Assembly (NCBI GenBank): GCA_947478405.1
Contig: CANJVX010000006.1
Coordinates: forward strand, 29,439-93,438
Origin: Beijerinckiaceae bacterium
Lineage (GTDB): Bacteria > Pseudomonadota > Alphaproteobacteria > Rhizobiales > Beijerinckiaceae
Reading direction: 5' to 3'
Length of the DNA stretch: 64,000 nt
The translations under genes were made by a program, and so were the position numbers. Shown in pieces: positions 36,441 to 46,205 of this stretch (its first letter is position 1; each line of letters opens with the position of its first letter). The notes beneath the pieces were generated by a model. It was not told the DNA's origin. It made no database searches and worked only from the letters and a program-made list of their open reading frames with translations.

Positions 36441-37371
36441 CGGAAAACCGTAAAATGCACTTAAAAATCCGGCTAGGCGCCATGTTTTCCGAGGTATTTA
36501 AACGCATACTAAAAGCCGGAAGGCGTATAACCTTCTGGGTATTAAGCCCCAAAGAAACGCACAGGATATTTCTGCCCTAGACGTTTTACGTTTTCGCGCG
36601 GATGCGTAATCATCCAAGCAAGCAGCCCAATTGTTCGGTCTGACCATCGTCACACCAAGAGGACTGCCGGCTCCAGCGGAATGCCCGACACGAGCCAATC
36701 TCTATTGCATCGTCAGAACCTGTACGCCTTGAAGTTTACTACAATCTTTTGCGCCATATCCTGTTCCTTCTGCATCCCCATTGCCACAATATTTGCAGTC
36801 CGCATTACTAATGACCGCAACCGAAAGGGGGGCGATAAGCGCGAATTGGCTGCGGGCTAGGGTAAAAGCCCATCCCCAAGGTCGCCCCAGACGATAAAAA
36901 TTAAATATTTAACACCTACGGCCGTCTTTCATCTGTGCCCTAACACAGGTGAAAGCAGTGCGGATCACATTCAGCCCTAATGTTATGAATGCGAGGCCGA
37001 TCAATGCGATTCGGCCGGTTCAGCGCGCATTGAAAAAGAAACCAGAAATCATTGCCGACCCCATTACGCCCGAACCTCCCACCACAGCACCGGTGGTCAC
37101 ATCCCTCTCGGAATTGGGCGTACATCGCGCGAAGGATCGGGCGGAAGAGGCAAAAGACTACCAACCGCGCAATCCGCTCTGGAACACGATGCTCAATATC
37201 TGATCCAACAAATGTGGTGCTTTACCAGCATAGCGGCCTGTATGATGGAAAGGTCTTAAACACGCAGCTTTTCCTCAGGATTTCAGAAGCAAATGATTAA
37301 TGCGTTTGATCGGTTAGACCACACCCTCGTAGGACATGTTGTTAGATCGAAACTGCACCCTGTAAAAAGCA
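36441..37371. other. Gene-free stretch with possible decayed coding sequence
   Basis: No gene is supportable here. On the minus strand about 37110-36925 reads like coding sequence interrupted by one stop (GAVVGGSGVMGSAMISGFFF, then NAR, stop, then a hydrophobic stretch ALIGLAFITLGLNVIRTAF). The plus-strand 84-codon frame at 36949-37203 is its mirror and has no family signs. The rest, 36441-36900, is AT-richer and shows nothing. Confidence 0.35.
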
Positions 37372-37406
37372 CAACGCCCCGGTCCTAAGAGCCTCGGGGC
37401 GTTTTT
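37372..37406 (-). terminator. Terminator after the ABC transporter operon
   Basis: AACGCCCCG at 37373-37381 pairs with CGGGGCGTT at 37395-37403; T-rich on both sides. It follows the permease gene (ends 37464) on the minus strand. Confidence 0.75.
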
Positions 37407-37463
37407 CCTGAATTTTCCCAGAAGATGGCCCGACCGGCAAAGCGAAGAGCATTCTCGGTCTTC

Positions 37464-38234
37464 TCAGTTCCCAGCACTTCCCTGCGACCGGAACGCCCAT
37501 CCCGTCATCCGCTGTTCAAGCCAAGCGGTGGCAGCATACATGATTATGCCTTCAAAGGCCAAAGCGATGAGGCCGGCGAAGACCAGCGGCATTTGGAAAT
37601 TCGCGCCGGCTTGCGACATCAAAAAGCCAATACCCGAATTCGCGGCCACTGTTTCCGAGACCACTGTGCCGACAAAGGCCAACGTGATTGCCACTTTCAA
37701 CGAGCCAAAGAAATAGGGCATTGAACGCGGAATGCCGACCTTGCGCATCACATCTAGCTTAGAGGCACCAAGGGCGCGCAGCACATCCTCCAGTTCAGGC
37801 TCAATCGTTGCAAGGCCCGTTGCGACATTGACGACGATCGGAAAGAAAGAAATCAGGAAGGCCGTCAGAATGGCGGGCACTTCGCCGATCCCGAACCACA
37901 TGACAAGGATTGGCACCACGGCGACTTTTGGAATTGAATTGAATCCGATCATGACCGGATAAAAGCCGCGGTAAATTGCACGCGACCAGCCCACCACTAG
38001 GCCAAGGAAGAGCCCGAAAGCCACCGACAATCCAAAGCCCGCCATCGTCGTCCAAAGCGTAACGAAGGAGTTCGAGACAATCGGGCCCCAGAAGCGCTGA
38101 AACGCGCCGAAAATAACGCTGGGTGCAGGAAGAATAACGGTCGGCACAGCCAGCAAACGACAGGCAGCCTCCCAAACAGCGAAGAGAACGACAACAAAAA
38201 GCCAGGGCGCAAGTTTTTCAAATGTCTTGTTCAT
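37464..38234 (-). CDS. ABC transporter permease (SsuC/TauC type)
   Basis: The 256-residue protein has about six hydrophobic helices and the EAA loop LRALGASKLDVMRKVGIPRSMPY (about 163-185), in the pattern of nitrate/sulfonate/taurine-type permeases. Its ATG overlaps the ATPase stop as ATGA. It forms one importer with the next two genes. Substrate: see the binding protein. Confidence 0.92.
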   Translation of the reverse strand: MNKTFEKLAPWLFVVVLFAVWEAACRLLAVPTVILPAPSVIFGAFQRFWGPIVSNSFVTLWTTMAGFGLSVAFGLFLGLVVGWSRAIYRGFYPVMIGFNSIPKVAVVPILVMWFGIGEVPAILTAFLISFFPIVVNVATGLATIEPELEDVLRALGASKLDVMRKVGIPRSMPYFFGSLKVAITLAFVGTVVSETVAANSGIGFLMSQAGANFQMPLVFAGLIALAFEGIIMYAATAWLEQRMTGWAFRSQGSAGN

Positions 38235-39010
38235 GCTTTGCGCACCTCGGCAATTTTATTGCGCAGGACGTGCACAAGATCCGTAAAGGCTGGCTCGTAA
38301 CAAATATCCAACTCTCTGGGCCGAGCAAAATCAACTTTGCGCGTATCGATGATACGGCCCGGACGAGCACTCATCACATGGATTGTGTCAGCCAGAAACG
38401 CAGCCTCGCGTAAATCATGGGTAACCAGAATGACCGTAAAATTCAAACGCTGCCATACATCGCGCAAGACACACCACAATTCCTCGCGCGTGAAAGCGTC
38501 AAGCGCGGCAAAGGGCTCGTCAAGCATAAGGAGTTTCGGTTCATGAATGAGAGAGCGGCACAAAGATGCGCGCTGTTGCATCCCGCCCGACAATTCCCAA
38601 GGGAAGCGATCACCAAAGCCCCGCAAACCCACAATCGAGAGCAGGTTTTCAACACGTGCGCGATATTCGTCTTTCTTGGCGCGGAACTGCCCGCGATAGG
38701 GCTCCACAATTTCAAGTGGCAAAAGAATATTTTCTGTCACGGTGCGCCAAGGCAGGAGATTGGCATTCTGGAAAGCCATGCCTGCAATCTTGACCGGGCC
38801 CGAGACTTCCGCGCCATCAACCGACACGGATCCGCTGGTCGGCCTGATGAGCCCTGTGACGAGCTTCATCAAAGTCGACTTGCCGCAACCCGATGGACCA
38901 ACGACAGCCGCGAACTCGCCGACACCAACGCTCAATGATGTCCCATCGAGCGCCAGCACCGGTCCAGTACGCCCCGCATATGCAAGCGAAACCTGATCAA
39001 GCCTGATCAT
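38231..39010 (-). CDS. ABC transporter ATP-binding protein (SsuB/TauB type)
   Basis: The 259-residue ATPase has Walker A GPSGCGKSTL (about 38-47), Q-loop MAFQNANLLPWRTV, signature LSGGMQQRASLCRSL, Walker B LLMLDEP and the switch His in VTHDLREA. Its ATG overlaps the stop of the binding-protein gene in TGATG, so all three genes are coupled. Confidence 0.93.
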   Translation of the reverse strand: MIRLDQVSLAYAGRTGPVLALDGTSLSVGVGEFAAVVGPSGCGKSTLMKLVTGLIRPTSGSVSVDGAEVSGPVKIAGMAFQNANLLPWRTVTENILLPLEIVEPYRGQFRAKKDEYRARVENLLSIVGLRGFGDRFPWELSGGMQQRASLCRSLIHEPKLLMLDEPFAALDAFTREELWCVLRDVWQRLNFTVILVTHDLREAAFLADTIHVMSARPGRIIDTRKVDFARPRELDICYEPAFTDLVHVLRNKIAEVRKA

Positions 39011-40020
39011 CAGAGCTTGCGCTCCGCAGCTGGCGGCAGAAATTCGCTGGTGAAAATATCAGCTGCTGTCGGACGATTTTTGAACTCGTATGTATCAGCA
39101 ATCTGGTCGATGGATTTCGCCAATCGCGCCATATCAACACCACCGACACCGGCCGCCTTCACAGCAGGCGTGACCATATTGTCCCGCAGAGACATCTTCA
39201 GCCGCTCCAGCTCAATTGCAGGCTCAGCGGTCGGGTTATATTTCAAAACATATTTGATCGCTTCATCAGGATTACGCGCTGTATCGATGAGGCCTTTGAC
39301 AGTTGCCTTCACAAAGCCTGCCACAACTTTCGGATTTGCTTTGGCAAATTCCGGATTTACCATAATGGCATTGCCATACATGGTCAGACCGAAGTCAGAC
39401 ATCAGCATGACCGAGACATCATCCGGCTTGATGCCATTCTGCAGCAGGTTGAAGTAAGAGGAGAAGGAGAAGCCCGTAATCGCATCGACCTTGCCCTGCG
39501 CCAACATAGGTTCACGCACTGGGAAGCCGACATTTTCGATCTTGACCTTGTCGCCATCAAAGCCATTCGCCTTCACGAATGCCTTCCATTGCGCGAAAGC
39601 GCCATCCGGTGCTGGCGCGCCCAAAATCTTTCCTTCGAGATCCTTCGGCGTCTTGATGCCGGCCTTCTTCAGGCTGACGATCGAGAAGGGCGGGCGATCA
39701 TAGACCATCATCACCGCGACCACTTTCTGGTCCGGGTTCTGGTCGCGGAAGCGCACCAGCGAATTGATGTCGAAGAAACCAAGCGGATAAGTGCCTGCCG
39801 CCACGCGCGCAATGCCCTGGACCGAGCCGGGGCCCGTGTCGATGGTCACATCAAGACCCTCGGCCTTGTAATAGCCCTTTTCCAGAGCCGTGAAATAGGG
39901 AGCGGAAGGACCCTCGAACTTCCAGTCGAGGGCAAATTTAACAGCCGTCTGGGCATGCCCCTGCAGGCTGCCCATAATCAAAGTGGCGGCCGTGAGAATG
40001 AGCTTTGTCGCGGTCTTCAT
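39010..40020 (-). CDS. ABC transporter substrate-binding protein (NMT1/SsuA-like)
   Basis: The 336-residue exported protein (signal to about GHAQT, residue 24) has the NMT1/THI5-like fold: FALDWKFEGPSAPYFTALEKGYYKAEGLDVTI (about 29-60), GGIA-type VQGIARVAAGTYPLGFFD, LEGKILGAPAPDG and DAITGFSFS. The LDW..N(K here)...P start is like pyrimidine and thiamine-precursor binders (ThiY), so such a ligand is as likely as a sulfonate. Unlike the proteins at 49422 and 58221 it has a signal peptide and its own permease and ATPase. Confidence 0.88.
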   Translation of the reverse strand: MKTATKLILTAATLIMGSLQGHAQTAVKFALDWKFEGPSAPYFTALEKGYYKAEGLDVTIDTGPGSVQGIARVAAGTYPLGFFDINSLVRFRDQNPDQKVVAVMMVYDRPPFSIVSLKKAGIKTPKDLEGKILGAPAPDGAFAQWKAFVKANGFDGDKVKIENVGFPVREPMLAQGKVDAITGFSFSSYFNLLQNGIKPDDVSVMLMSDFGLTMYGNAIMVNPEFAKANPKVVAGFVKATVKGLIDTARNPDEAIKYVLKYNPTAEPAIELERLKMSLRDNMVTPAVKAAGVGGVDMARLAKSIDQIADTYEFKNRPTAADIFTSEFLPPAAERKL

Positions 40021-40736
40021 CCTAATTTCCCCTTACAGCGAATTCGATTGGTCGAATTTATCCCTGCACCGGACAGGCAATGTACATGCCAGTCGGGCTG
40101 AGGCTATTCGGGCCGCGCAGATGTCCACGCATCTCTTGTGAAAAGTTCGATCACAAAGACGCTATTGCGTGAAAGCGGCTTCGCCCTTAGCACCCCCACC
40201 GTCGGGGACTGCACGAAAATTGCGCATATCGACAAAGAAAAGGTCGCGATGATTGATTTTGAACCACCCTGTGGTCCAGCCAAGCGGCAACGCAAGCCAT
40301 TGATCAAATTTTCCCAATGATCGAGTGCGGTGCCCGTCGCCCTAAAATTTCTGAAAAGGCTCTGGATCGGCAGCTCTATGGCGACCTCCCCAACATTCTT
40401 GCCGCAAGCAACCGCGCAAATAAACGCACCGCACCGGCTTAAGAACCTAGGGACATTTTTCATTGGCCAAATACGACACCACCTCTCACAAACAAAATTT
40501 TGCAAGAAAAGGACAATTAAAAAGGGAACGCAACCCAAAGAAAATCGAACGACCTTGGAAAAAAAACCATCTTGTGATCAAGAACAGTAGCGCCTCCGCC
40601 CTTCCGCTGACAGAAGGCGATCACTTAAACCTTGGCCACCCTCCAAATAATCCCAATTCCTCCAAAGAAATCGCAAACCAAAATTCTGAGCGAAGCTATC
40701 CCCAGGAAAGGTCAAATTTATTTTTCTTATAAAATA
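40021..40736. other. Gene-free stretch at a base-composition border
   Basis: No gene is supportable. A 144-codon minus frame (40104-40538) and a 60-codon plus frame (40138-40320) overlap each other and show no family features. The sequence turns clearly AT- and A-rich from about 40440 on, which marks the edge of the AT-rich operon at 40737-45679. Confidence 0.4.
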
Positions 40737-41417
40737 CTAGCCAATTAAATCCCTGAACATTTCGAGTGTTCTATGCCGAGCCAGAAATGCGGATGACGGA
40801 TCTTTCGCATCGAACCCGTGTCCCGCTGGATATAAATGGACCGAAAGATCTGGCCTCTTTCTTTGAATACCCGAAATATCCTCAATAGAAATAAGATGAT
40901 CACGATCACCAAAATGAAGCAATATTGGACATTTCGGCGACATATCTAACCAAGAAGAAATATCCTTTCCATAATAAGCAGATGCACAAGAAAATTCTAA
41001 ATGGCAAGCGGACAGCCAAGCCGCAGAACCGCCAACACAAAAACCAATAATACCAACGTTACCGAAAATTGATACATGACGCCGCGCCGCTTCAAGGTCC
41101 AGCATCAAATTGTCCCATGACAAATTTGATCGAAGTAATCGAGCTCGTCTTTTTGAAACATCGGAATGATCAAAAATTGCATTTCTTTCCTGCCGGTCAT
41201 AGATCGCAGGTGCAATCGTAAAATATCCCTCTCTAGCATAGGAATCGCAAACAGATTTGACATAGTCCCCCAGGCCATAAGCATCCTGAACGACGACGAT
41301 ACCACCGCGCGGAATGCCGACGGTCTCTGCTAAATAAGCTGAGAGAAGGTGACCGTCGGACGCCATGAGCTCGATCATGCCCCCTGCCGATTTAGAAGAT
41401 CCCTGCTCCTGTCCCAT
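40737..41417 (-). CDS. Dienelactone hydrolase-family protein
   Basis: The 226-residue alpha/beta hydrolase has the DLH nucleophile Cys in IGFCVGGSAAW, the Asp in LHFGDRDHLIS and the His in YPAGHGFDA. The Glu that assists the Cys in dienelactone hydrolase (QEIFG) reads QDAYG. Codons are A/T-rich, unlike the left neighbours. It is last in the five-gene operon that starts with the CoA transferase. The ATG at 41417 is taken over a TTG one codon upstream. The substrate need not be dienelactone. Confidence 0.85.
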   Translation of the reverse strand: MGQEQGSSKSAGGMIELMASDGHLLSAYLAETVGIPRGGIVVVQDAYGLGDYVKSVCDSYAREGYFTIAPAIYDRQERNAIFDHSDVSKRRARLLRSNLSWDNLMLDLEAARRHVSIFGNVGIIGFCVGGSAAWLSACHLEFSCASAYYGKDISSWLDMSPKCPILLHFGDRDHLISIEDISGIQRKRPDLSVHLYPAGHGFDAKDPSSAFLARHRTLEMFRDLIG

Positions 41418-41436
41418 CAAAACGCCTTATTTTTTA

Positions 41437-42219
41437 TTACGAAGCCGACCGGGAGACTGTCCTGCCGCCATCGATCGTGATTGATGCCCCACTCACATAA
41501 GACGATCGCTCAGATGCGAGAAAGACAACCATGTCAGCAATCTCTGAAACCGTAGCTGCTCGCTTCGCAGGAAATTTTTCGTGTAGCTCTGCCCAGCGAT
41601 TTTCATCACCAAGCAGTTTTTTTGCACGCTCCTTTACATGAGCGAGATGGCGGTCCGAAATCGTCGGGCCCGGATGGACTGCCGCCACACGAACGCCGTG
41701 CCGCATACTTTCTCCACCCAAACATTGGGTGAACATGTTCAATGCAATATTAGCCATGCATCCGGCAATATATTCTGCATTGGGGTTAAATGCAGCCGCA
41801 CCGATTACGTTAATAATTGCCCCAGATCCTCTTTGACACATCCCTGGATATACCAACCTTGTCAGATCAACATATCCGTAAACTTTTAGGTCCCAGCCCT
41901 TCCGCCAGGCCATCCTATCAACGGAAAGAAGATTACCGTTAGGAATGTCTCCGGCATTATTAATCAAAATATCAACGTGAGAACATTTTGCTCCGATTTT
42001 TTCAATTTCTTCGAACACTGATAGGTCGTGCGCATGCGGCGCAACATCAACCCCGAACTTACGTGATAAAATTTCAGCCTGTTGTTTAAGCAGAATTTCA
42101 TCTCTTGCAACGATATGGAGGTTGCAGCCCTCTGCAGCAAGTGACTGCGAGATAGCAAAACCGATACCACGTGATGCGCCTGTAACCAGCGCGGTCTTAC
42201 CCTTCAAACCTAAATCCAT
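41437..42219 (-). CDS. SDR-family protein with altered catalytic site
   Basis: The 260-residue protein has the NAD(P) motif TGASRGIG (13-20), NNAG (87-90) and the typical end SYVSGASITIDGG. The active-site segment is unusual: Tyr150 is kept, but the Lys four residues later is Cys154 (YIAGC), and the stretch that should hold the catalytic Ser reads INVIGAAA. So the standard Ser-Tyr-Lys set is broken and a different chemistry or a binding role must be considered. GAGGGTG fixes the ATG at 42219, ten bases after the acyl-CoA dehydrogenase stop; the longer frame is rejected. Confidence 0.85.
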   Translation of the reverse strand: MDLGLKGKTALVTGASRGIGFAISQSLAAEGCNLHIVARDEILLKQQAEILSRKFGVDVAPHAHDLSVFEEIEKIGAKCSHVDILINNAGDIPNGNLLSVDRMAWRKGWDLKVYGYVDLTRLVYPGMCQRGSGAIINVIGAAAFNPNAEYIAGCMANIALNMFTQCLGGESMRHGVRVAAVHPGPTISDRHLAHVKERAKKLLGDENRWAELHEKFPAKRAATVSEIADMVVFLASERSSYVSGASITIDGGRTVSRSAS

Positions 42220-42229
42220 AGCACCCTCA

Positions 42230-43381
42230 TCAAAAATTCTTCGCAATTTCCCGCGCAAGAACTGTGCGCATGACTTCCGCAGAACCGCCAGTGATGAGAT
42301 AGCTTCTCGAGCGACGCCACATAGCCTCGATCGGCATTTCAGTTGAAAGTCCCATGGCGCCGTAAAACTGCATGCAGCGATCAGCCGCATCAAAACCAAG
42401 TTCAGTGCAGTAGAGTTTAGCCATATAGGCATCCTCACGGCTCGAAATTCCCTGATCAACCTTCCACGCAGTTCTATGCACAAGCATCTGACCAGTCTGA
42501 TATCGCATATATAAATCTGCGATTGTAAATTGTACGCTCTGCCGCTCGCCGATGGGGCGGCCAAAAGTAATTCGTTCTTTGGAATATTTTCCGATTAATT
42601 CTAAACAACGCAGTGTCACGCCAAGCCCGTGCGATGCTTGATGGACACGATTACGCGAGATCCAGTTCTGCGCTTCCCTCATCCCTTGGCCTTCTTCGCC
42701 AACTAGATGTTCACAAGGAATATGAACGTCATCAAACACGATCTCGTATGTGACATCGCCCATCATATGCTTTGTTTCGCCGATGATTTTTACACCCGGT
42801 GTGTTCATATCGACAATAAACACGCTTAAGCCCCCCTTTGATCCTTTCTCGGGATCAGTGCAGGCAACGAGCTGAACGAAATCAGCTTCCTTGGCATGAG
42901 AAATCCACATTTTGTGACCATTGATTATATATTGATCACCTTTGCGGACCGCCCGTGTTTTCATACGCCCGGGATCACTGCCTGCGTCCGGCTCGGACTG
43001 CGCAAAACACGCGTGCTTTTCTCCCCGCAATAACGGATGAAGGTAACGCTCTTTCATCGCTTCTGGCAATCGAAGGAGAATAGCGCGTGGCGACGGCCCG
43101 AATACGCCCTCACCTCGATTTGGGAGAGCAACAGTTCGTGCCAATTGTTCCCAAACAACCGACAATGCGAGCAGGCTCAAGCCTTGCCCCCCGAATTCGG
43201 CGGGCGTATCAAGCATCCATAAACCGATTTCTTTGGATTTTCTCTGTAGCCTTTCCTTGATGTCGGCTTTGAGCTTGTGTTGCTCCAAACTAGACATCTC
43301 AATTGGTATCAATTCGCGGTCAACAAACCGACGAACCATATCCTGGATTTGTTGAACCTCGTCCGGTAGTTTGAAATCCAT
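42230..43381 (-). CDS. Acyl-CoA dehydrogenase
   Basis: The 383-residue flavoprotein has ACFAQSEPDAGSDPGRMKTRA (about 131-151, FAD and substrate loop), YIINGHKMWISHAKEADF, GVTLRCLELIGKYSKERITFGRPIG and the C-terminal QFYGAMGLSTEMPIEAMWRRSR (about 339-360), where short-chain enzymes have QxxGGxG; Gly-Gly is Gly-Ala here. The likely catalytic base position carries an acidic residue within STEMP. It oxidises an acyl-CoA made by the CoA transferase of the same operon. ATG at 43381. Confidence 0.92.
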   Translation of the reverse strand: MDFKLPDEVQQIQDMVRRFVDRELIPIEMSSLEQHKLKADIKERLQRKSKEIGLWMLDTPAEFGGQGLSLLALSVVWEQLARTVALPNRGEGVFGPSPRAILLRLPEAMKERYLHPLLRGEKHACFAQSEPDAGSDPGRMKTRAVRKGDQYIINGHKMWISHAKEADFVQLVACTDPEKGSKGGLSVFIVDMNTPGVKIIGETKHMMGDVTYEIVFDDVHIPCEHLVGEEGQGMREAQNWISRNRVHQASHGLGVTLRCLELIGKYSKERITFGRPIGERQSVQFTIADLYMRYQTGQMLVHRTAWKVDQGISSREDAYMAKLYCTELGFDAADRCMQFYGAMGLSTEMPIEAMWRRSRSYLITGGSAEVMRTVLAREIAKNF

Positions 43382-43423
43382 CTAGCAGGCCCTTCTTGTC
43401 TTAATTTCAAATTGTTAGAACGC

Positions 43424-44446
43424 TTACCTCGGCGAACTCGCTATTTCTCGCGCCCGATTAATGACTGTCTCGGATACATAATTTTTTTCTTGGAGAATTT
43501 TCTGAAGAAGCTCTCCACTCATCGGTTCAAGATCAATTTTGCTATTATTTGCGTCGGCGATAAACTTCGGATTCCTCATCATCCTATCAAAAGCACCCCG
43601 CAAATTTGTCTTTCTCTCTTCCGAAATTGCGGGTGGCGCTAACATTGCGCGGCCGATAAGAGATGGGAGACCTATGAATTCAAAGAGCGCTCGGTCTTGT
43701 TCATTTTTTGCTAAATCTATCATTCGAGGAACATTGTATATTTCTGGGTGCTTTTCGATTCCTGTTTGCAATATGGGCAAGACTTTTTTTTCCTTTACCC
43801 AATCTGCTTTCGAAGCTTTCATCACTGGCCATGGCGTCGATAGCCCATGAATTTCTCCTCGCTCCATAGCAAGCATCGCTTGCGCCGAGCCAGGATAAGC
43901 ATTGATTGTTTTAATTTTTGCCTTGAGCACAGTGTTAAGAAGCAGGTAGTTCAATTTCGGAGTTGGGCCCGATGCTGAAATAATTGCTTCCTTTTCGAAT
44001 AAATCCGATGCTTTTTGGATTGGTGAATTGTGCCAAGTAAAAACAACCGGCGTATTGTTGACCATACGACCTAACCAAGTAAAATTTGCCGTATCAAACC
44101 GAATTCCAGCCTCGCCAAGTAATTGGCTATTGTATACACCCGGATCAATTATACCAATAACTGTGCCATCCTTCGGCGCAGAAAAATAGAGATAGTCCGC
44201 AGCTCGGATCGATCCTGCTCCAGGCATGTTCTGTGGAACAACGGACGGCTTACCAAGCAGCTCATTTCCAATATGGCGCGCCATTAATCGTCCATCTACA
44301 TCAAATCCACCACCAGCGCTTGATCCGATTACAAAGATAATATTTTTCCCTTTATAAAAATTTTCAACCTCAGCTGCGGTACAAAGGCTGCTCGAACGCA
44401 TTAGGATCAATACTAATATCGGACCGAAAGCCTTGAATTTAATCAT
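43424..44446 (-). CDS. TctC/Bug-family receptor in the CoA operon
   Basis: The 340-residue exported protein (signal to about LCTAAE, residue 25) has NFYKGKNIIFVIGSSAGGGFD and PQNMPGAGS. GAGAGGG supports the ATG at 44446, 51 bases after the CoA-transferase stop. It shares the AT-rich codon use of its operon, so it moved together with the enzymes rather than being added locally. The ligand is presumably the acid that becomes a CoA ester (inference). Confidence 0.9.
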   Translation of the reverse strand: MIKFKAFGPILVLILMRSSSLCTAAEVENFYKGKNIIFVIGSSAGGGFDVDGRLMARHIGNELLGKPSVVPQNMPGAGSIRAADYLYFSAPKDGTVIGIIDPGVYNSQLLGEAGIRFDTANFTWLGRMVNNTPVVFTWHNSPIQKASDLFEKEAIISASGPTPKLNYLLLNTVLKAKIKTINAYPGSAQAMLAMERGEIHGLSTPWPVMKASKADWVKEKKVLPILQTGIEKHPEIYNVPRMIDLAKNEQDRALFEFIGLPSLIGRAMLAPPAISEERKTNLRGAFDRMMRNPKFIADANNSKIDLEPMSGELLQKILQEKNYVSETVINRAREIASSPR

Positions 44447-44497
44447 GGGTGAGCCCTCTCTTAACCGACTAGTATTTATGGTATTGTCGTTCACTCA

Positions 44498-45679
44498 TCA
44501 TCCGATGATCTTAGACGAGGAAAGCTCTTCAATCTCATTTTCCGAAAAGCCAAACTCACTAAGAACTTCCTTTGTATGTTCGGAAAATTTCGGATTTCTT
44601 CGTGAAATCCGACTTGGAGTCCGGCTAAGTGCAAAAGGTTGCCTTGGCAGATTTACTTCTTCGCCATTCGTATTAGTGATCGACTGGAACATTTTTAGAT
44701 GACGAACTTGCGGATCATTGAACGCCTCTTCAATATTATAAATAGGACCGCACGGCACTTCAGCTTTTTCAAATAAATCAAGCAAATAAGCTGTTTCATG
44801 CTGTATTATAAAATCTTGTACCATACTGTTGATTTCGCGACGTCGCGCACGTCGAACTTCGCGTGTTGAAAAATCCGGATCGGTGATGAGCTCTGGTCTA
44901 CCAATGGCCTTACAAAAACGTCCCCACATAGATGGCACTGGTGCGAGATTAATATAACCATCTTTTGTTTTGTAGGTATTTGTTGGCACGCCTGTTGGGT
45001 GCTCGTTTCCAACCTGCTTGCCAACAATTCCATCAGCAAGATATCGCGCGGCTTGAATATCAAGAAAAAACATCATGCATTCAATAAGCGAGGTTTGCAC
45101 CCATTGACCTCGTCCGGATTTATTACGTTCGACCAATGCCGTGGTTATTCCAAGGGCCGCATACAAGCCAGCACAAATGTCAACTATTGGAATACCGACC
45201 CTCAGTGGGCCTTGTCCCGGAATTCCATTGATAGACATCAAACCACTCATTCCCTGAATGATTTGATCTACACCCACTCTGTCTTGATAGGGTCCATCCT
45301 GACCAAATGCGGAAATGCTACAAAGAATAATTTTAGGATTGAGTTTTTGGAGAGTTTCATAATCAAATTTTAATTTACGCTTTATATTCGGTCGAAAATT
45401 TTCAACTATAATATCTGCGCTTTGGACTAATCGATGAAGTACCGCTTGTCCACGCTTGCTCTTCAGGTCGATTGCGATGCTGCGTTTATTACGGTGCTTA
45501 TTCTGATAATCACCTTCTTGTCGTCCTGAGAAATCCGGCGGATCACCGGGACGATCAATTTTGATGACATTTGCTCCCCAATCCGCCAGTTGCCGGACAC
45601 ACACGGGACCGGCTCGCATGTGAGTCATATCTAGGACGACTAATCCCTCTAGCGCCTTCGAAGCCGGCTGATATGTCAT
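44498..45679 (-). CDS. Class III CoA transferase (CaiB/BaiF family)
   Basis: The 393-residue protein has GLVVLDMTHMRAGPVCVRQLADWGANVIKID (about 12-42), NKRSIAIDLKSKRGQ, IIVENFRP, and the catalytic Asp in GIPIVDICAGLYAALGI. It moves CoA from a donor to a carboxylic acid through an aspartyl-CoA. It is the first gene of the AT-rich operon and would start the CoA-dependent oxidation by the dehydrogenase downstream. Confidence 0.92.
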   Translation of the reverse strand: MTYQPASKALEGLVVLDMTHMRAGPVCVRQLADWGANVIKIDRPGDPPDFSGRQEGDYQNKHRNKRSIAIDLKSKRGQAVLHRLVQSADIIVENFRPNIKRKLKFDYETLQKLNPKIILCSISAFGQDGPYQDRVGVDQIIQGMSGLMSINGIPGQGPLRVGIPIVDICAGLYAALGITTALVERNKSGRGQWVQTSLIECMMFFLDIQAARYLADGIVGKQVGNEHPTGVPTNTYKTKDGYINLAPVPSMWGRFCKAIGRPELITDPDFSTREVRRARRREINSMVQDFIIQHETAYLLDLFEKAEVPCGPIYNIEEAFNDPQVRHLKMFQSITNTNGEEVNLPRQPFALSRTPSRISRRNPKFSEHTKEVLSEFGFSENEIEELSSSKIIG

Positions 45680-46205
45680 ATCGCACCAATAAAGCTAGAA
45701 ACTAAATTAAGACAATGGTCCCTTACTACAGGGGCCTTCTTACCGTTGACCATTCATTCCTCCAGAAGCTCTCGCTTCATTCGATGCTCTTGCAAATATT
45801 TTTACAATCCACCTAAAGTCTTAGGTTTAGTAATTTCAAATTTAAATCTTTTGCTCGATTCAGATTCCATGCAGGAACCCAGTCGTTAGATTAATTGATG
45901 TTTGGACTTTCATCGAGCGTTTATATGGCAGGCGAAGCTAGTTAGAGTAGTGCATCTGGTGACTGTAGAACTTCAGGTACGTACTGTTGATGTCGCGTTG
46001 ATGAGTGATGCCTTATCGCTTGATGATGCAACGTCCAGCCCTGATTAGTGATCTTCACCACCGGATTTTTTTGATTTCCGTAGGGTTCTATTGTTGTCAA
46101 ACAGAAGCCCTTCTTTCACAAAGTCATGTTAGGCTGCTCTACGTTGCTACGCTTGGCGTTGCTCAAGCGTGGCAATGTATAGGGCTTGCTACTTGGATCT
46201 GCGCA
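45680..46205. other. Gene-free stretch between two catabolic clusters
   Basis: No gene is supportable. It holds the promoter side of the AT-rich operon; TGCAAATATTTT at 45791-45802 also occurs in the operator-like repeat at 59385-59396. Base composition changes from AT-rich to GC-rich between about 45950 and 46200. A plus frame starting at 46005 runs on into the antisense of the Rieske gene and is a shadow. Confidence 0.4.

Noticed and set aside
36949..37203. 84-codon open frame on the plus strand
   Set aside because: Low-complexity basic product, mirror of a better minus-strand reading that itself contains a stop; no ribosome site.
40104..40538. 144-codon minus-strand frame
   Set aside because: No recognisable domain, no clear ribosome site, overlaps another weak frame; lies at a composition border.
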